A stretch of DNA of 64,000 nucleotides from GCA-002727735 sp038134525. GTDB taxonomy: Bacteria; Bacteroidota; Bacteroidia; Flavobacteriales_D; Parvicellaceae. The position numbers and the translations under genes are program-made. Below, in pieces: positions 34,601 to 42,211 of the stretch. The notes under the pieces are model-generated. The model saw only the letters and a list, made by a program, of their open reading frames with translations. It did not search any database and was not told the origin of the DNA. The DNA is taken from NCBI GenBank assembly GCA_038134525.1, contig JAYPVI010000004.1, positions 62,001 to 126,000 on the forward strand, in the 5' to 3' direction. Every line of letters begins with the position of its first letter. The stretch's first letter is position 1.

Positions 34601-34921
34601 AAGATCTACTCCGCCTCTACCAGAAGCTAACACATAATCACCATTAAACAATTCTAAATCATAAATATTATCATTGGAAAGTCCATCATTTTGTTTTAAA
34701 GATGAAAAATCAGTTCCATCAAATTTCGAAATCCCCTCCTCAGTAGCAATCCACAATACTCCTTTTCTATCTTGAACAATATCAAAGCAATTAGCACTTT
34801 GTAGTCCATCTAATGAAGGGGGATAAGCGGTCAAATTTACCTGTGAAAAGAAGTATTTAGGTAATAACACAGCACAGAAGAAAATGCTTATCAACAATAT
34901 ATTTTTCCTAACCTTTGTCAT
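31646..34921 (-). CDS. two-component-regulator-type propeller / Y_Y_Y sensor fused to a SpoIIE phosphatase
   Basis: After a signal peptide comes a long periplasmic sensor built from regulator-propeller repeats (for example DRKGVLWIATEEGISKFDG and DRENNVWIGCGNGLLKI), forming two propellers to about residue 690. A Y_Y_Y domain follows (about 700-780, YDYFLEGFNSNWEE, YTFKARSSNKDG), then one membrane helix (~782-803), a coiled coil and a PP2C domain from ~865 with GGDFYWF, VDCTGHGVPGGF, DGMDLSI and YTDGYYDQ. The sensor is the type used by hybrid two-component systems, usually linked to a histidine kinase; here it ends in a phosphatase instead. It lies 68 bases upstream of paralogue B on the same strand, probably one operon. 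Confidence 0.9.
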   Translation of the reverse strand: MTKVRKNILLISIFFCAVLLPKYFFSQVNLTAYPPSLDGLQSANCFDIVQDRKGVLWIATEEGISKFDGTDFSSLKQNDGLSNDNIYDLELFNGDYVLASGRGGVDLINIHTDSIRNIFPTNNFGEVGQICYDITTNNIHIFSKPFWDLRNGFENNDRAHKVIDGSNFSLKKTDIMVCDIFQLDSITFNKTVDIKGKENYYYILKSDTIFLDHDSIQISKFFKFKNGIYASTTDGIKLIRGDSLVDYALLGQKIDFSYVINNDFYFTSNSKLYEFNGSHITYLMNVKDYGSELQSLFLDRENNVWIGCGNGLLKIKNAPFNNYDKKSGLVGNPLEISRDKNTKLWVSTSKGIFCKEDSSKNFYQVSNKMTYAFEFTKNEKLFFHSWSKGLYTINMNSYEENEITLKSKWLSNKILKRVNLFLKNGIVRDITKDKLGNFWILAGGPKQQGMVLQLDQDLNLIRFFDSNIRAGSYPIFDNVDSKRTLGGWLPCIYVDSQNRKWFRSNFGISMIDGHNYKFYYEKDFMPQIPGGIYMIREDSYGNLVLATEQGLYKIMLRNNDIIRILKFTSNEGLTSKKIFSLEFTKMGHLIAGASNGLNKIFHFDTVSVQQDLIVTPYSLKEGLVTSDHISNSSFIDDDHSIWLGQSFNLLHYLPEKDFPNEVPPLLSLDEIKLNNESQSRWNIKSGEVGELKHVDEPLFYYDQNDLTFIVKSVTYDGPGSSTYDYFLEGFNSNWEESIEYPYIRYNNLSPGKYTFKARSSNKDGFKSEEIQYHFIIEEPFFQKTWFILIIIFGSIAFISGLFILRQRQLKADNIILEKKVVVRTQQLQEEKQNVEKKNNQILQSINYAKRIQSSILPDHDVLNHFFSNHFVFYQPKDVVGGDFYWFRSFGDVAVMATVDCTGHGVPGGFMSMMGSLLLDKIVQENNLDTAKILDQLNKEIIRVLKQDQENAMQDGMDLSICVINKKDKALSFSGARNGIFVLNGNDKKYYDADLFPVGGFYSKKSKEMERNYHSTKIKLKPDSWVFMYTDGYYDQLGGDRMLSLGMDLFMGHLSKAVKSSDDNVVTLKEEYDNWRGQLPPIDDVLVIGFQI

Positions 34922-35001
34922 GAAGCATTGATTATTCTAATAATAACTGCTATAATTGGTTCAGTTTTTGTTCTTAATTCATTAAATATAAAAAATAGAC
35001 C

Positions 35002-36837
35002 TTGAAATTTCATTTCAAATTCACATTATTCATTGTTTACATCTTATTATCATTTCCATTTTTTGGAATGAGAGATAGTCTAATTATCGTTAACTATAGT
35101 CATGATTTCTTACTTCTAAAGAATGACCAAAACACCATTCCATTAAAGAATATAGGTAATAAAAAAATTGCATCTATTGACCTTTCTAATTCACGTTATT
35201 TTAATTTTCAAAACACCTCGAATTTTTATACTCAAATAGATCATTTTCGATTTAACACTTTTAGCTCTAACCGAATGATAAAAGCTATGGCTAAAGAAGT
35301 CAAAGATTACGATCTAGTCCTTATTATTACTGATACATTACATGCTATGATGTATGACCTATTTGAAGAAATTGGTTCTCATACTATAACTGCACTTTCT
35401 TACTTAGGCCACGATCATTTTGTTGAATACAAAGATATAGAACCTTTTTTTGAAGTCATCACCCATTCTTCCAATAGCTCTGAAAGAGAATATGGTGTTT
35501 CTAGTCAGCTATTATTTGGAGGATACCCTTTTAACAATACGCTTTCAAAGGATATTCGTACTCCTCACCCCATCGGATATGGGCTTAAAACTGAAAAAAC
35601 AAGGTTATCATATGGAAATACATCTGACTTAAAAATAAGTGATATTAAATTAATTGAAATTGATAGTATTGTTAATCATGCTATAAGAAATGAAGCTATG
35701 CCTGGCTGCCAAATATTAGCAGCAAAAAACGGTCATGTTTTCTATCAAAAATCTTTTGGTTATCACACCTATGACAGCACATCAAAAAAAGTATCCAATA
35801 CGGATATATATGATCTAGCTTCAATAACCAAAATAGCTAGCTCTGCCATGACGTTAATGAAACTAGAATCGGATGGAAAATTCTCTGTTGATTCTTCGCT
35901 TGGAATTTATTTACCTGATATGCTAGACACTTCTGACTATAAAGATTTAATAATAAAAGAAATTCTTACTCATCAAGCTGGGTTAGCTTCCTGGATTCCT
36001 TTTTTCTTCAACACTTTGGAAGATGGAAAACCTTCTTACGCCCTCTACAGCAAGTACCCATCTTCAATTCATCAAAATAGAGTGGCAAAAGATCTTTACA
36101 TACTTGATTCTTACAGAGATACCATTTTTCACACTATTCTAAACACAAAGCTAAAGAAGAAAAAGAAATATAAGTACAGTGACCTAGGATACTATTTTAT
36201 TAGTGAAATAATAGGTAAAATCACGGGGCAATCACAGGATCAATATGTGGAAGAAATTTACTCTCAATTAGGCTTAAAAAATATTGGCTATTGTCCCAGA
36301 AAAAAATGGAGTATTGATCGTATCCCACCTACTGAAAATGACACCTTGTTTAGAAATCAATTAGTACATGCCGATGTACATGATCAAGGAGCAGCATTAC
36401 TTGGAGGAGTTGGTGGTCATGCTGGTTTATTTTCAAATTCAAATGATCTGGCCGTTATCATGCAATTATTTTTAAATAAAGGAGTATATGGTGGCGACAC
36501 TATTTTTAAAGAAGAAATGATTGATAAATACACTTCTGCCCCATTCTATGAAGCGAACGATAATCGAAGAGGTATCGCTTTTGACAAACCAGTTCGTAAC
36601 GGAGCTGGAGGGCCAACCTGTTTTGAGTGTATGTCACTAAGTAGTTTTGGTCATTCTGGATTTACAGGTAACCTTACTTGGGCCGATCCTGAAAGTGGTT
36701 TGGTTTATGTCTTTCTTTCCAATAGAGTTTACCCAGACGCTGAAAATCACAAGCTAATTACCATGAATGTTAGAACTAAAGTGATGCAGGTAATTACAGA
36801 CGCCCTTGAACTCAAGTTCCCTTTAGAAGCACAATAG
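35002..36837 (+). CDS. beta-lactamase-fold serine hydrolase with N-terminal GH3 C-domain remnant (C-terminal half of a split GH3/beta-lactamase protein)
   Basis: The signal peptide (TLFIVYILLSFPFFG) is followed by about 180 residues that resemble the Rossmann-like GH3 C-terminal domain: DFLLLKNDQNTIPLKNIGNKKIASIDL, then LLFGGYPFNNTLS. From about 218 comes a class C beta-lactamase/PBP4-like domain: PGCQILAAKNGHVFYQKSFGY, SITK with nucleophile Ser274 and Lys277, YSD at 392-394, and GHSG near the end. In many Bacteroidetes these parts are one chain with a GH3 barrel in front; here that barrel is the lipoprotein gene near 3 kb. The start is TTG. Possible role: peptidoglycan recycling or remodelling. 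Confidence 0.87.
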   Translation: MKFHFKFTLFIVYILLSFPFFGMRDSLIIVNYSHDFLLLKNDQNTIPLKNIGNKKIASIDLSNSRYFNFQNTSNFYTQIDHFRFNTFSSNRMIKAMAKEVKDYDLVLIITDTLHAMMYDLFEEIGSHTITALSYLGHDHFVEYKDIEPFFEVITHSSNSSEREYGVSSQLLFGGYPFNNTLSKDIRTPHPIGYGLKTEKTRLSYGNTSDLKISDIKLIEIDSIVNHAIRNEAMPGCQILAAKNGHVFYQKSFGYHTYDSTSKKVSNTDIYDLASITKIASSAMTLMKLESDGKFSVDSSLGIYLPDMLDTSDYKDLIIKEILTHQAGLASWIPFFFNTLEDGKPSYALYSKYPSSIHQNRVAKDLYILDSYRDTIFHTILNTKLKKKKKYKYSDLGYYFISEIIGKITGQSQDQYVEEIYSQLGLKNIGYCPRKKWSIDRIPPTENDTLFRNQLVHADVHDQGAALLGGVGGHAGLFSNSNDLAVIMQLFLNKGVYGGDTIFKEEMIDKYTSAPFYEANDNRRGIAFDKPVRNGAGGPTCFECMSLSSFGHSGFTGNLTWADPESGLVYVFLSNRVYPDAENHKLITMNVRTKVMQVITDALELKFPLEAQ

Positions 36838-37441
36838 CATTAGGCCCTTCATTAAATAACAAGTCCAATATACTTAAGTTTGGATAAAAGCCTAACTTAT
36901 CTTGAAATACTTGTATATATTTAATACCAGCACTAAAATCTAAACTGGGCTGTTTTGGATGTATTCTTTGTCTGTAGTCAGCTGATTCACTTACTTTAGA
37001 AATATAATAATTTGATTTAGGTATGCTTTTTTCAAACTGCAGACACGAAAGTATAATCTCAGCTATTTTATCATTTAAATCAATTAAGAATTTCAATTTA
37101 TTTCCGTTATATACTGGAAAAAATAAATGCTCATAGTATTCAAAATAAGGTGAAGTCCGATAGGCGCTTTCTATTGATTTCCAATGGATTTTCTTCCAAT
37201 TTTGTGAATGATCTATCTTGACGTCCTTCATTCTGGTTTTACCGGATCCTCTTTGGATAGGAACGATTAAATTTAATGGACCATTTGCTCCTGCAATTAC
37301 ACAACGATTTCGATAGGATTGCTTACGAAAAAATTCATGTATATCAATTACTGCACTTTTTGAAGCAATTAAGGAAGAAAAGTAATCTACATTACCTGCA
37401 TATACAGAACTAAGTACAATATCTTCTTTTGAATTATTCAA
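36812..37441 (-). CDS. WbqC-like family protein
   Basis: The sequence matches the WbqC family: an early IVLSSVYAGNVDYFSSLI, then FRKQSYRNRCVIAGANGPLNLIVPI, and TSPYFEYYEHLFFPVY. The family is found in polysaccharide loci and, in Bacteroidetes, beside lepB and dapB; its activity is not established. I chose TTG at 37441, overlapping the lepB stop, giving 209 residues, the usual family length. A longer frame from 37579 would overlap lepB by 146 bases and add an unrelated leader. The 3' end overlaps the convergent serine hydrolase gene by 26 bases. Confidence 0.82.
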   Translation of the reverse strand: MNNSKEDIVLSSVYAGNVDYFSSLIASKSAVIDIHEFFRKQSYRNRCVIAGANGPLNLIVPIQRGSGKTRMKDVKIDHSQNWKKIHWKSIESAYRTSPYFEYYEHLFFPVYNGNKLKFLIDLNDKIAEIILSCLQFEKSIPKSNYYISKVSESADYRQRIHPKQPSLDFSAGIKYIQVFQDKLGFYPNLSILDLLFNEGPNAIVLLKGT

Positions 37442-39347
37442 CGGTCGAAAATATACGATCCCATCTAATACCTGTTTCTTGATTTTTGGAGAACCATACA
37501 AATGATGCCGTACCAACCACATGATCTTCAGGAACAAATCCCCAATACCGTGAATCTGCAGACCCGTGTCGATTGTCACCCATTAACCAATAATAGTTTT
37601 GCTTAAAAGTATACGTATCTTTTACTTCTCCATTGATAACATACTCTCCATTTGAATTTACTTCTACATGATTTTGTTCATACACCTCAATTACCCTTTT
37701 ATATAAAATCCAATTATGATGATTTAACGCTATTATCCCTCCTTTTGCAGGAATATATAAAGGTCCGAAATTATCTCTGGACCAATTGAAATCTGGATGA
37801 TTAGGATATATAGGACAGAATTGAAAATTTTTCTCATAGTGGTATCCTTTTGGTTCATTTTCAGTTACTACACTATCCCAACCCGGATATTTAAGTTTAA
37901 TTTGTTCTTTGGTTATATTACTACAAGTAAGGTAATTCACATTTGAAATTTCTAATTGTTGGGTGGTATCTATGGTAATTGAACTGCTATCAGGGCTATA
38001 GATGGAATCAATGCTAATGACTTGGGATTGAGTTTTAAATTCATGATTCTGAGAAATATCAGATTTATAATAAATTTCATAGTCCTCAAACAATTGGTCA
38101 TTAGGCAGAAGCATAAACTTTTTATAGTTGGAATAAAATCGATGATTAAAGATGGCTTCCTCAGGGTAGAATTCGGGTTTACCGTTAATGTAAATTTTAT
38201 TACTTTTAATTTCAAGCGTATCCCCTCCTACAGCTACACATCTTTTAATGTAATTTTCTTTTTTATCTACAGGAAGGGTTGTAATTCCTCCTGTTTTGGG
38301 TAAATAACCCACTGGTGAAATGGAAATAGAACCACCATTAATGATATTCTCTCTTGCAGACTTTAAATATTGAGACTCGTATTTTTTGAATTGATCTAAA
38401 CTTAGTGTAGAAATTTTATCATAAGGGTGTGGAGCATTGGGATTTTCAATTCGATATGCTTTTAGATCCATGGCGCACTTAAAATAGGCTTCATTCCGAA
38501 GAATAGCATAATAGTCATGAGCTATTACACCATTATCTAAAATAACCGTATCACCTACAGGCCAATTAAATACCATGATGTTACCTCTTTTAATTTCCCC
38601 GTATCCTGGTAATCTGCTATAATCCGTGCTGAACCAATCTGTAAATGATGGAACAAATGTGCCAGGAATTCTGTTATGCACAAAAGGGATGGAAATGGGA
38701 GTTTGAGGCAATTTTGGCCCATATTTCATTTTGTTTACAAATAAATAATCTCCAATTCGCATGGTTTTTTCCATTGAACCAGTAGGTATGGTAAATGCTT
38801 CAAAGAAAAAAGACCTGATTATAGAAGCAGCCACAATGGCAAATCCAAGTGCGTTCGTCCACTCACAAGCCATCGTCTTTTTATTCGCTTTATCTCTAGA
38901 GCCTAAAATACGAAATACTATGTATAGAGCATGACCCACAAACGGAGCAATAAAGAAAAGAGTTAATTGATCATGCCAGAATCGTTTATCACGATCAGAT
39001 TTTTTTGTCCAATTGGTCGGCTCAGTAACTTTTAGCTCCTTTTTGAAAGCCAAATAAGGCATATAATACCAAGGTAATAATACCATAAGCAATGTGTCTT
39101 TTACAGCGTATCTACCAAATAATCGAGCTGTTTCCACATTACAACCAATAGCCACAATTAAATTGACAAATGGAATTACAAAGAAAAAAACCCACCACCA
39201 TGGTTTTTTAATGATTTTTAGCCAAATGAAAATATTATAAACTGGGACAAACCCTTCCCAACTTTGGCGTCCATTCTTTTCAAAAATCTTCCAAAGACTT
39301 GCAAAGTATACTGCAACCATTAAATACAATAAAATGTAAGGAACCAT
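37434..39347 (-). CDS. lepB: signal peptidase I
   Basis: Cleaves Sec signal peptides at the outer face of the inner membrane. An N-terminal domain with several membrane helices (about 1-110) is the Bacteroidetes extension. The catalytic domain begins around 175: the nucleophile Ser is in IPTGSMEKTM, the general base Lys in ENYIKRCVAVGGDTLEI, and box E is GDNRHGSADSRYWGFVPEDHVVG. Between boxes there is a large insert of about 150 residues, so the enzyme (637 residues) is far longer than E. coli LepB (324). It follows dapB by 3 bases in the phylum-typical order dapB-lepB-wbqC. Confidence 0.95.
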   Translation of the reverse strand: MVPYILLYLMVAVYFASLWKIFEKNGRQSWEGFVPVYNIFIWLKIIKKPWWWVFFFVIPFVNLIVAIGCNVETARLFGRYAVKDTLLMVLLPWYYMPYLAFKKELKVTEPTNWTKKSDRDKRFWHDQLTLFFIAPFVGHALYIVFRILGSRDKANKKTMACEWTNALGFAIVAASIIRSFFFEAFTIPTGSMEKTMRIGDYLFVNKMKYGPKLPQTPISIPFVHNRIPGTFVPSFTDWFSTDYSRLPGYGEIKRGNIMVFNWPVGDTVILDNGVIAHDYYAILRNEAYFKCAMDLKAYRIENPNAPHPYDKISTLSLDQFKKYESQYLKSARENIINGGSISISPVGYLPKTGGITTLPVDKKENYIKRCVAVGGDTLEIKSNKIYINGKPEFYPEEAIFNHRFYSNYKKFMLLPNDQLFEDYEIYYKSDISQNHEFKTQSQVISIDSIYSPDSSSITIDTTQQLEISNVNYLTCSNITKEQIKLKYPGWDSVVTENEPKGYHYEKNFQFCPIYPNHPDFNWSRDNFGPLYIPAKGGIIALNHHNWILYKRVIEVYEQNHVEVNSNGEYVINGEVKDTYTFKQNYYWLMGDNRHGSADSRYWGFVPEDHVVGTASFVWFSKNQETGIRWDRIFSTVE

Positions 39348-39350
39348 ATA

Positions 39351-40055
39351 TTAAAATTTAATTAAATCTTTCATTTGATATACACCCGTTTTATCTTTTA
39401 AAAACTCTGCAGCCAACACAGCACCTAATGCAAAACCTTTTCTATTGTTAGCTTTATGTGTAAAAGAAATCTCATCTATTTCATTTTTATATGCTACGGT
39501 ATGTGTACCAGGTACATTTGGCTCTCTTGAAGCTTCAATAGAAATGGCATTTTTTTGATCTTCACCTTCCACCCAAGAAGAATAACGATCAATCTGATCA
39601 ATTAGTATCTCTGCAGTAGAAATAGCAGTACCACTAGGCGAATCCAATTTTTCTGTATGATGAACTTCTTTAATTTTTACTTGATAATCATCGTGTTCAT
39701 TCATGATTTCAGCAAGCTTTTTATTGAGGTGCCAAAAAATGTTTACACCAATTGAAAAATTGGTTGCAGTAAATAAAGCATGATTATTCTTTTTACACAA
39801 AGCAACAACCTGATCATAATGTTTGTACCAACCTGTTGAACCAACCACGATAGGTACATTTTTAGAAAAACATTTTTTAATGTTATCCACAGCACTTTCT
39901 GGGCTAGTAAATTCAATTATCACATCTAATCCCGCAATTTCTTGACTATGCCAGTTGGGTTCATTCAAGATGACTCCTATGGTATGATCCCTATTAGAAG
40001 CCACCTCGTGGATCATTTTACCCATTTTACCGTAACCTATTATTCCAATATTCAT
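39351..40055 (-). CDS. dapB: 4-hydroxy-tetrahydrodipicolinate reductase
   Basis: Second step of the diaminopimelate branch, NAD(P)H-dependent. The Rossmann motif is GIIGYGKMGKMIHEV, the catalytic His-His motif is in EVHHTEKLDSPSGTAIST, and FTHKANNRKGFALGAV is the conserved C-terminal block. Length 234 is on the short side, as usual in Bacteroidetes. It starts the dapB-lepB-wbqC operon; relatives have parA-parB upstream, which are not here. Confidence 0.95.
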   Translation of the reverse strand: MNIGIIGYGKMGKMIHEVASNRDHTIGVILNEPNWHSQEIAGLDVIIEFTSPESAVDNIKKCFSKNVPIVVGSTGWYKHYDQVVALCKKNNHALFTATNFSIGVNIFWHLNKKLAEIMNEHDDYQVKIKEVHHTEKLDSPSGTAISTAEILIDQIDRYSSWVEGEDQKNAISIEASREPNVPGTHTVAYKNEIDEISFTHKANNRKGFALGAVLAAEFLKDKTGVYQMKDLIKF

Positions 40056-40065
40056 CTTCTACCCG

Positions 40066-40073
40066 CAAATGTA
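40066..40073 (-). promoter_or_regulatory. candidate -7 element for the dapB-lepB-wbqC operon
   Basis: Minus strand TACATTTG, a perfect TAnnTTTG match 10 bases before the start codon; -33 not clear. Confidence 0.4.
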
Positions 40074-40143
40074 TACAATACTGCATATAAAAGATTCCTT
40101 TTAAGAGAATAGAAGTAAATTTTTATAATCCATGCTAGTTTTT

Positions 40144-40151
40144 TACTTTTG
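40144..40151 (+). promoter_or_regulatory. candidate -7 element for the lectin-type T9SS gene
   Basis: TACTTTTG, a perfect match, with TTT (not TTG) 19 bases upstream. The start codon is 13 bases downstream. Confidence 0.4.
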
Positions 40152-40164
40152 CGAACAACTTTAG

Positions 40165-41823
40165 ATGTTCCGAAATTACCCTCATATTTACTTGTTGACG
40201 TGCCTACTTTTTCTATGCTCAACTAAACCTTTTGGACAGTTTCAACTGAACGGGAGCGCCAGTAGCATATCTTGTAAATGCTATCAACTTACTCCGGATG
40301 TCACCAATATGGCAGGTTCTGTATGGAACATTTATCAAATTGATTTAACTCAACCTTTTGATTATTCATTTACCGTCAATTTGGGGTGTAATACAGGCTT
40401 ATGGACAGGAGCTGACGGTATGGTGTTTGCGCTGCAACCAATAAGTACCAGTATTGGAACCGCAGGAGGACAAATGGGACTAGGAGGTGTTATCCCCTCA
40501 CTTGGTGTATTCATTGATACCTACCAAAATGGAGCTCATAGCGACCCTTTTAATGATCATATTTCCATAAACCTAAATGGTGATGTAGTACATACTTCAT
40601 CCAATAATATAGCTGGTCCATACGACTTAGGAGAAGTAGAGAATTGTACAGCAGAACCCCTAAGAATAACATGGAATCCAACCATTACGTTAATGACGGT
40701 GTACTACAATAATCTTCAAGTGCTTACTTACACTGGTGATATAGTCAATACGGTATTTGGAGGTAATCCTATGGTATATTGGGGATTTACGGCTTCTACT
40801 GGAGGTGCAAGTAATTTTCATCAGTTTTGTCTAGATGTCACCGATGTTACGGTGGACACAACCAGTATGATCACTGAAAACGAAACATGTGACCTTTCAA
40901 ATGGAAGTATAAGTGGAATCAATATTAGTGGTGGCATTAGTCCTTATCAGTGGACATGGAATGGAAATACATCAAATAATTTAGACACTTTCAATATTGA
41001 GGGAGGAAACTATCAATTAAACGTAACGGATGGGATGGGCTGTACCACAAATGCCCTTATAACAGTAGGGGATATTTCAGCTCCTGAAATTGACACTTCT
41101 AATCTTAAATTAAAAAATGAAGATTGTGGTCAAGAAAATGGATTAATTGAGAATATTATGGTGCAATCTGTGGCTGACACGTTAAGCTATTTTTGGAACG
41201 GAATTGCATCTGATTCTTTAAACTTAAGTAATCTTTCAGGTGGAATTTATCAATTGATTGTTTTGGATAACAATGGCTGTAGGGACACCCTTGATTTATC
41301 GTTAGTAGACACCAATTATCACCAAATTGACATTGGATATAATACACTTATTTTAGAGGCAGACGAACCCATTGATTTTTATGAAACATCTACCGATACA
41401 TCTGTAATATGGAATTGGACTTTTGGAGATGATTCTACAAGTAACCTTAGTGATCCAACGCATATTTACAGCTATGCTGGAGCTTACACTATTTGCCTTA
41501 TTGCTTCAAATCAATTTGGTTGTAGCGATACGGCATGTATAGATATAGAATTGGAACCCGCAGAAATTATAGTCCCCACTATTTTCACACCAAATGGAGA
41601 TTTAACTAATGATTTATTTGAAATTAAAGGGATAAATGATCGATTTGGCTTACGGATCTATAATAGATGGGGAAATTTACTATACGATCAAAAGCCCTAT
41701 GAAAATGATTGGGATGGGCTAAACTTAAAGGGTAATACGGTGAACAACGGTACGTATTTCTACATTCTCACAAACGAACTGGAAGAAATAAAACGAAATG
41801 GTAGTTTCGTTCTAAAACGATAA
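40165..41823 (+). CDS. L-type lectin-like protein with SprB repeats, PKD domain and T9SS type B (gliding-motility C-terminal) domain
   Basis: A signal peptide (YLLTCLLFLCSTKPFGQ) is followed by a bacterial L-type lectin-like beta sandwich, residues 28-230 (FTVNLGCNTGLWTGADGMVFALQ, LGVFIDTYQNG). Two SprB-type repeats come next (GISPYQWTWNG..., YFWNGIASDSLNLSNLSGG), then a PKD domain (WNWTFGDDSTSNLSDPTHIYSYAG). The C-terminus is a type B sorting domain (VPTIFTPNGDLTNDLFEIKG, RIYNRWGNLLY). The protein is probably on the cell surface and binds carbohydrate; the ligand is inferred only from the fold. Confidence 0.88.
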   Translation: MFRNYPHIYLLTCLLFLCSTKPFGQFQLNGSASSISCKCYQLTPDVTNMAGSVWNIYQIDLTQPFDYSFTVNLGCNTGLWTGADGMVFALQPISTSIGTAGGQMGLGGVIPSLGVFIDTYQNGAHSDPFNDHISINLNGDVVHTSSNNIAGPYDLGEVENCTAEPLRITWNPTITLMTVYYNNLQVLTYTGDIVNTVFGGNPMVYWGFTASTGGASNFHQFCLDVTDVTVDTTSMITENETCDLSNGSISGINISGGISPYQWTWNGNTSNNLDTFNIEGGNYQLNVTDGMGCTTNALITVGDISAPEIDTSNLKLKNEDCGQENGLIENIMVQSVADTLSYFWNGIASDSLNLSNLSGGIYQLIVLDNNGCRDTLDLSLVDTNYHQIDIGYNTLILEADEPIDFYETSTDTSVIWNWTFGDDSTSNLSDPTHIYSYAGAYTICLIASNQFGCSDTACIDIELEPAEIIVPTIFTPNGDLTNDLFEIKGINDRFGLRIYNRWGNLLYDQKPYENDWDGLNLKGNTVNNGTYFYILTNELEEIKRNGSFVLKR

Positions 41824-41824
41824 A

Positions 41825-42142
41825 TTAGATATTAGCATCTAATTTTTCAGCCAATTGCTCCTTAGGAACAGCGCCTACTACCTTATCAACTACTTCACCA
41901 TTTTTAAGGAAAACAATGGTTGGGATATTTCTAACTCCAAATTGAGCAGCAATACCTCCATGAAGGTCTACATTCACTTTACCTACAACCGCTTTGCCTT
42001 CATATTCAGTTGCTAGAGCATCCACATGAGGACCAACCATACGACAAGGTCCACACCACTCTGCCCAAAAATCAACCAATACTACTTTATCCGATTTTAG
42101 AGCAAGGGAATCAAAATTTTCGTCTGTAAACTCAAGAGCCAT
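41825..42142 (-). CDS. trxA: thioredoxin
   Basis: A cytoplasmic thiol-disulfide reductase with the classical active site WAEWCGPC (Cys30, Cys33) and the cis-Pro loop RNIPTIVFLKNGE. Length 105 is standard and there is no signal peptide. It stops one base after the end of the convergent lectin gene. Confidence 0.97.
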   Translation of the reverse strand: MALEFTDENFDSLALKSDKVVLVDFWAEWCGPCRMVGPHVDALATEYEGKAVVGKVNVDLHGGIAAQFGVRNIPTIVFLKNGEVVDKVVGAVPKEQLAEKLDANI

Positions 42143-42164
42143 AATGAATCAATTTAATTTTCGT

Positions 42165-42172
42165 CAAATATA
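42165..42172 (-). promoter_or_regulatory. candidate trxA -7 element
   Basis: Minus strand TATATTTG, perfect -7 match 22 bases before the start codon; no TTG at the usual distance. Confidence 0.35.
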
Positions 42173-42211
42173 TATTAAATACTGAATCAGCATTAAAAAA
42201 ATTAATTTTAG

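Noticed and set aside
37442..37579. Longer WbqC-like reading frame reaching into lepB
   Set aside because: The added residues do not fit the family and would overlap conserved lepB coding sequence; TTG at 37441 gives the usual length.
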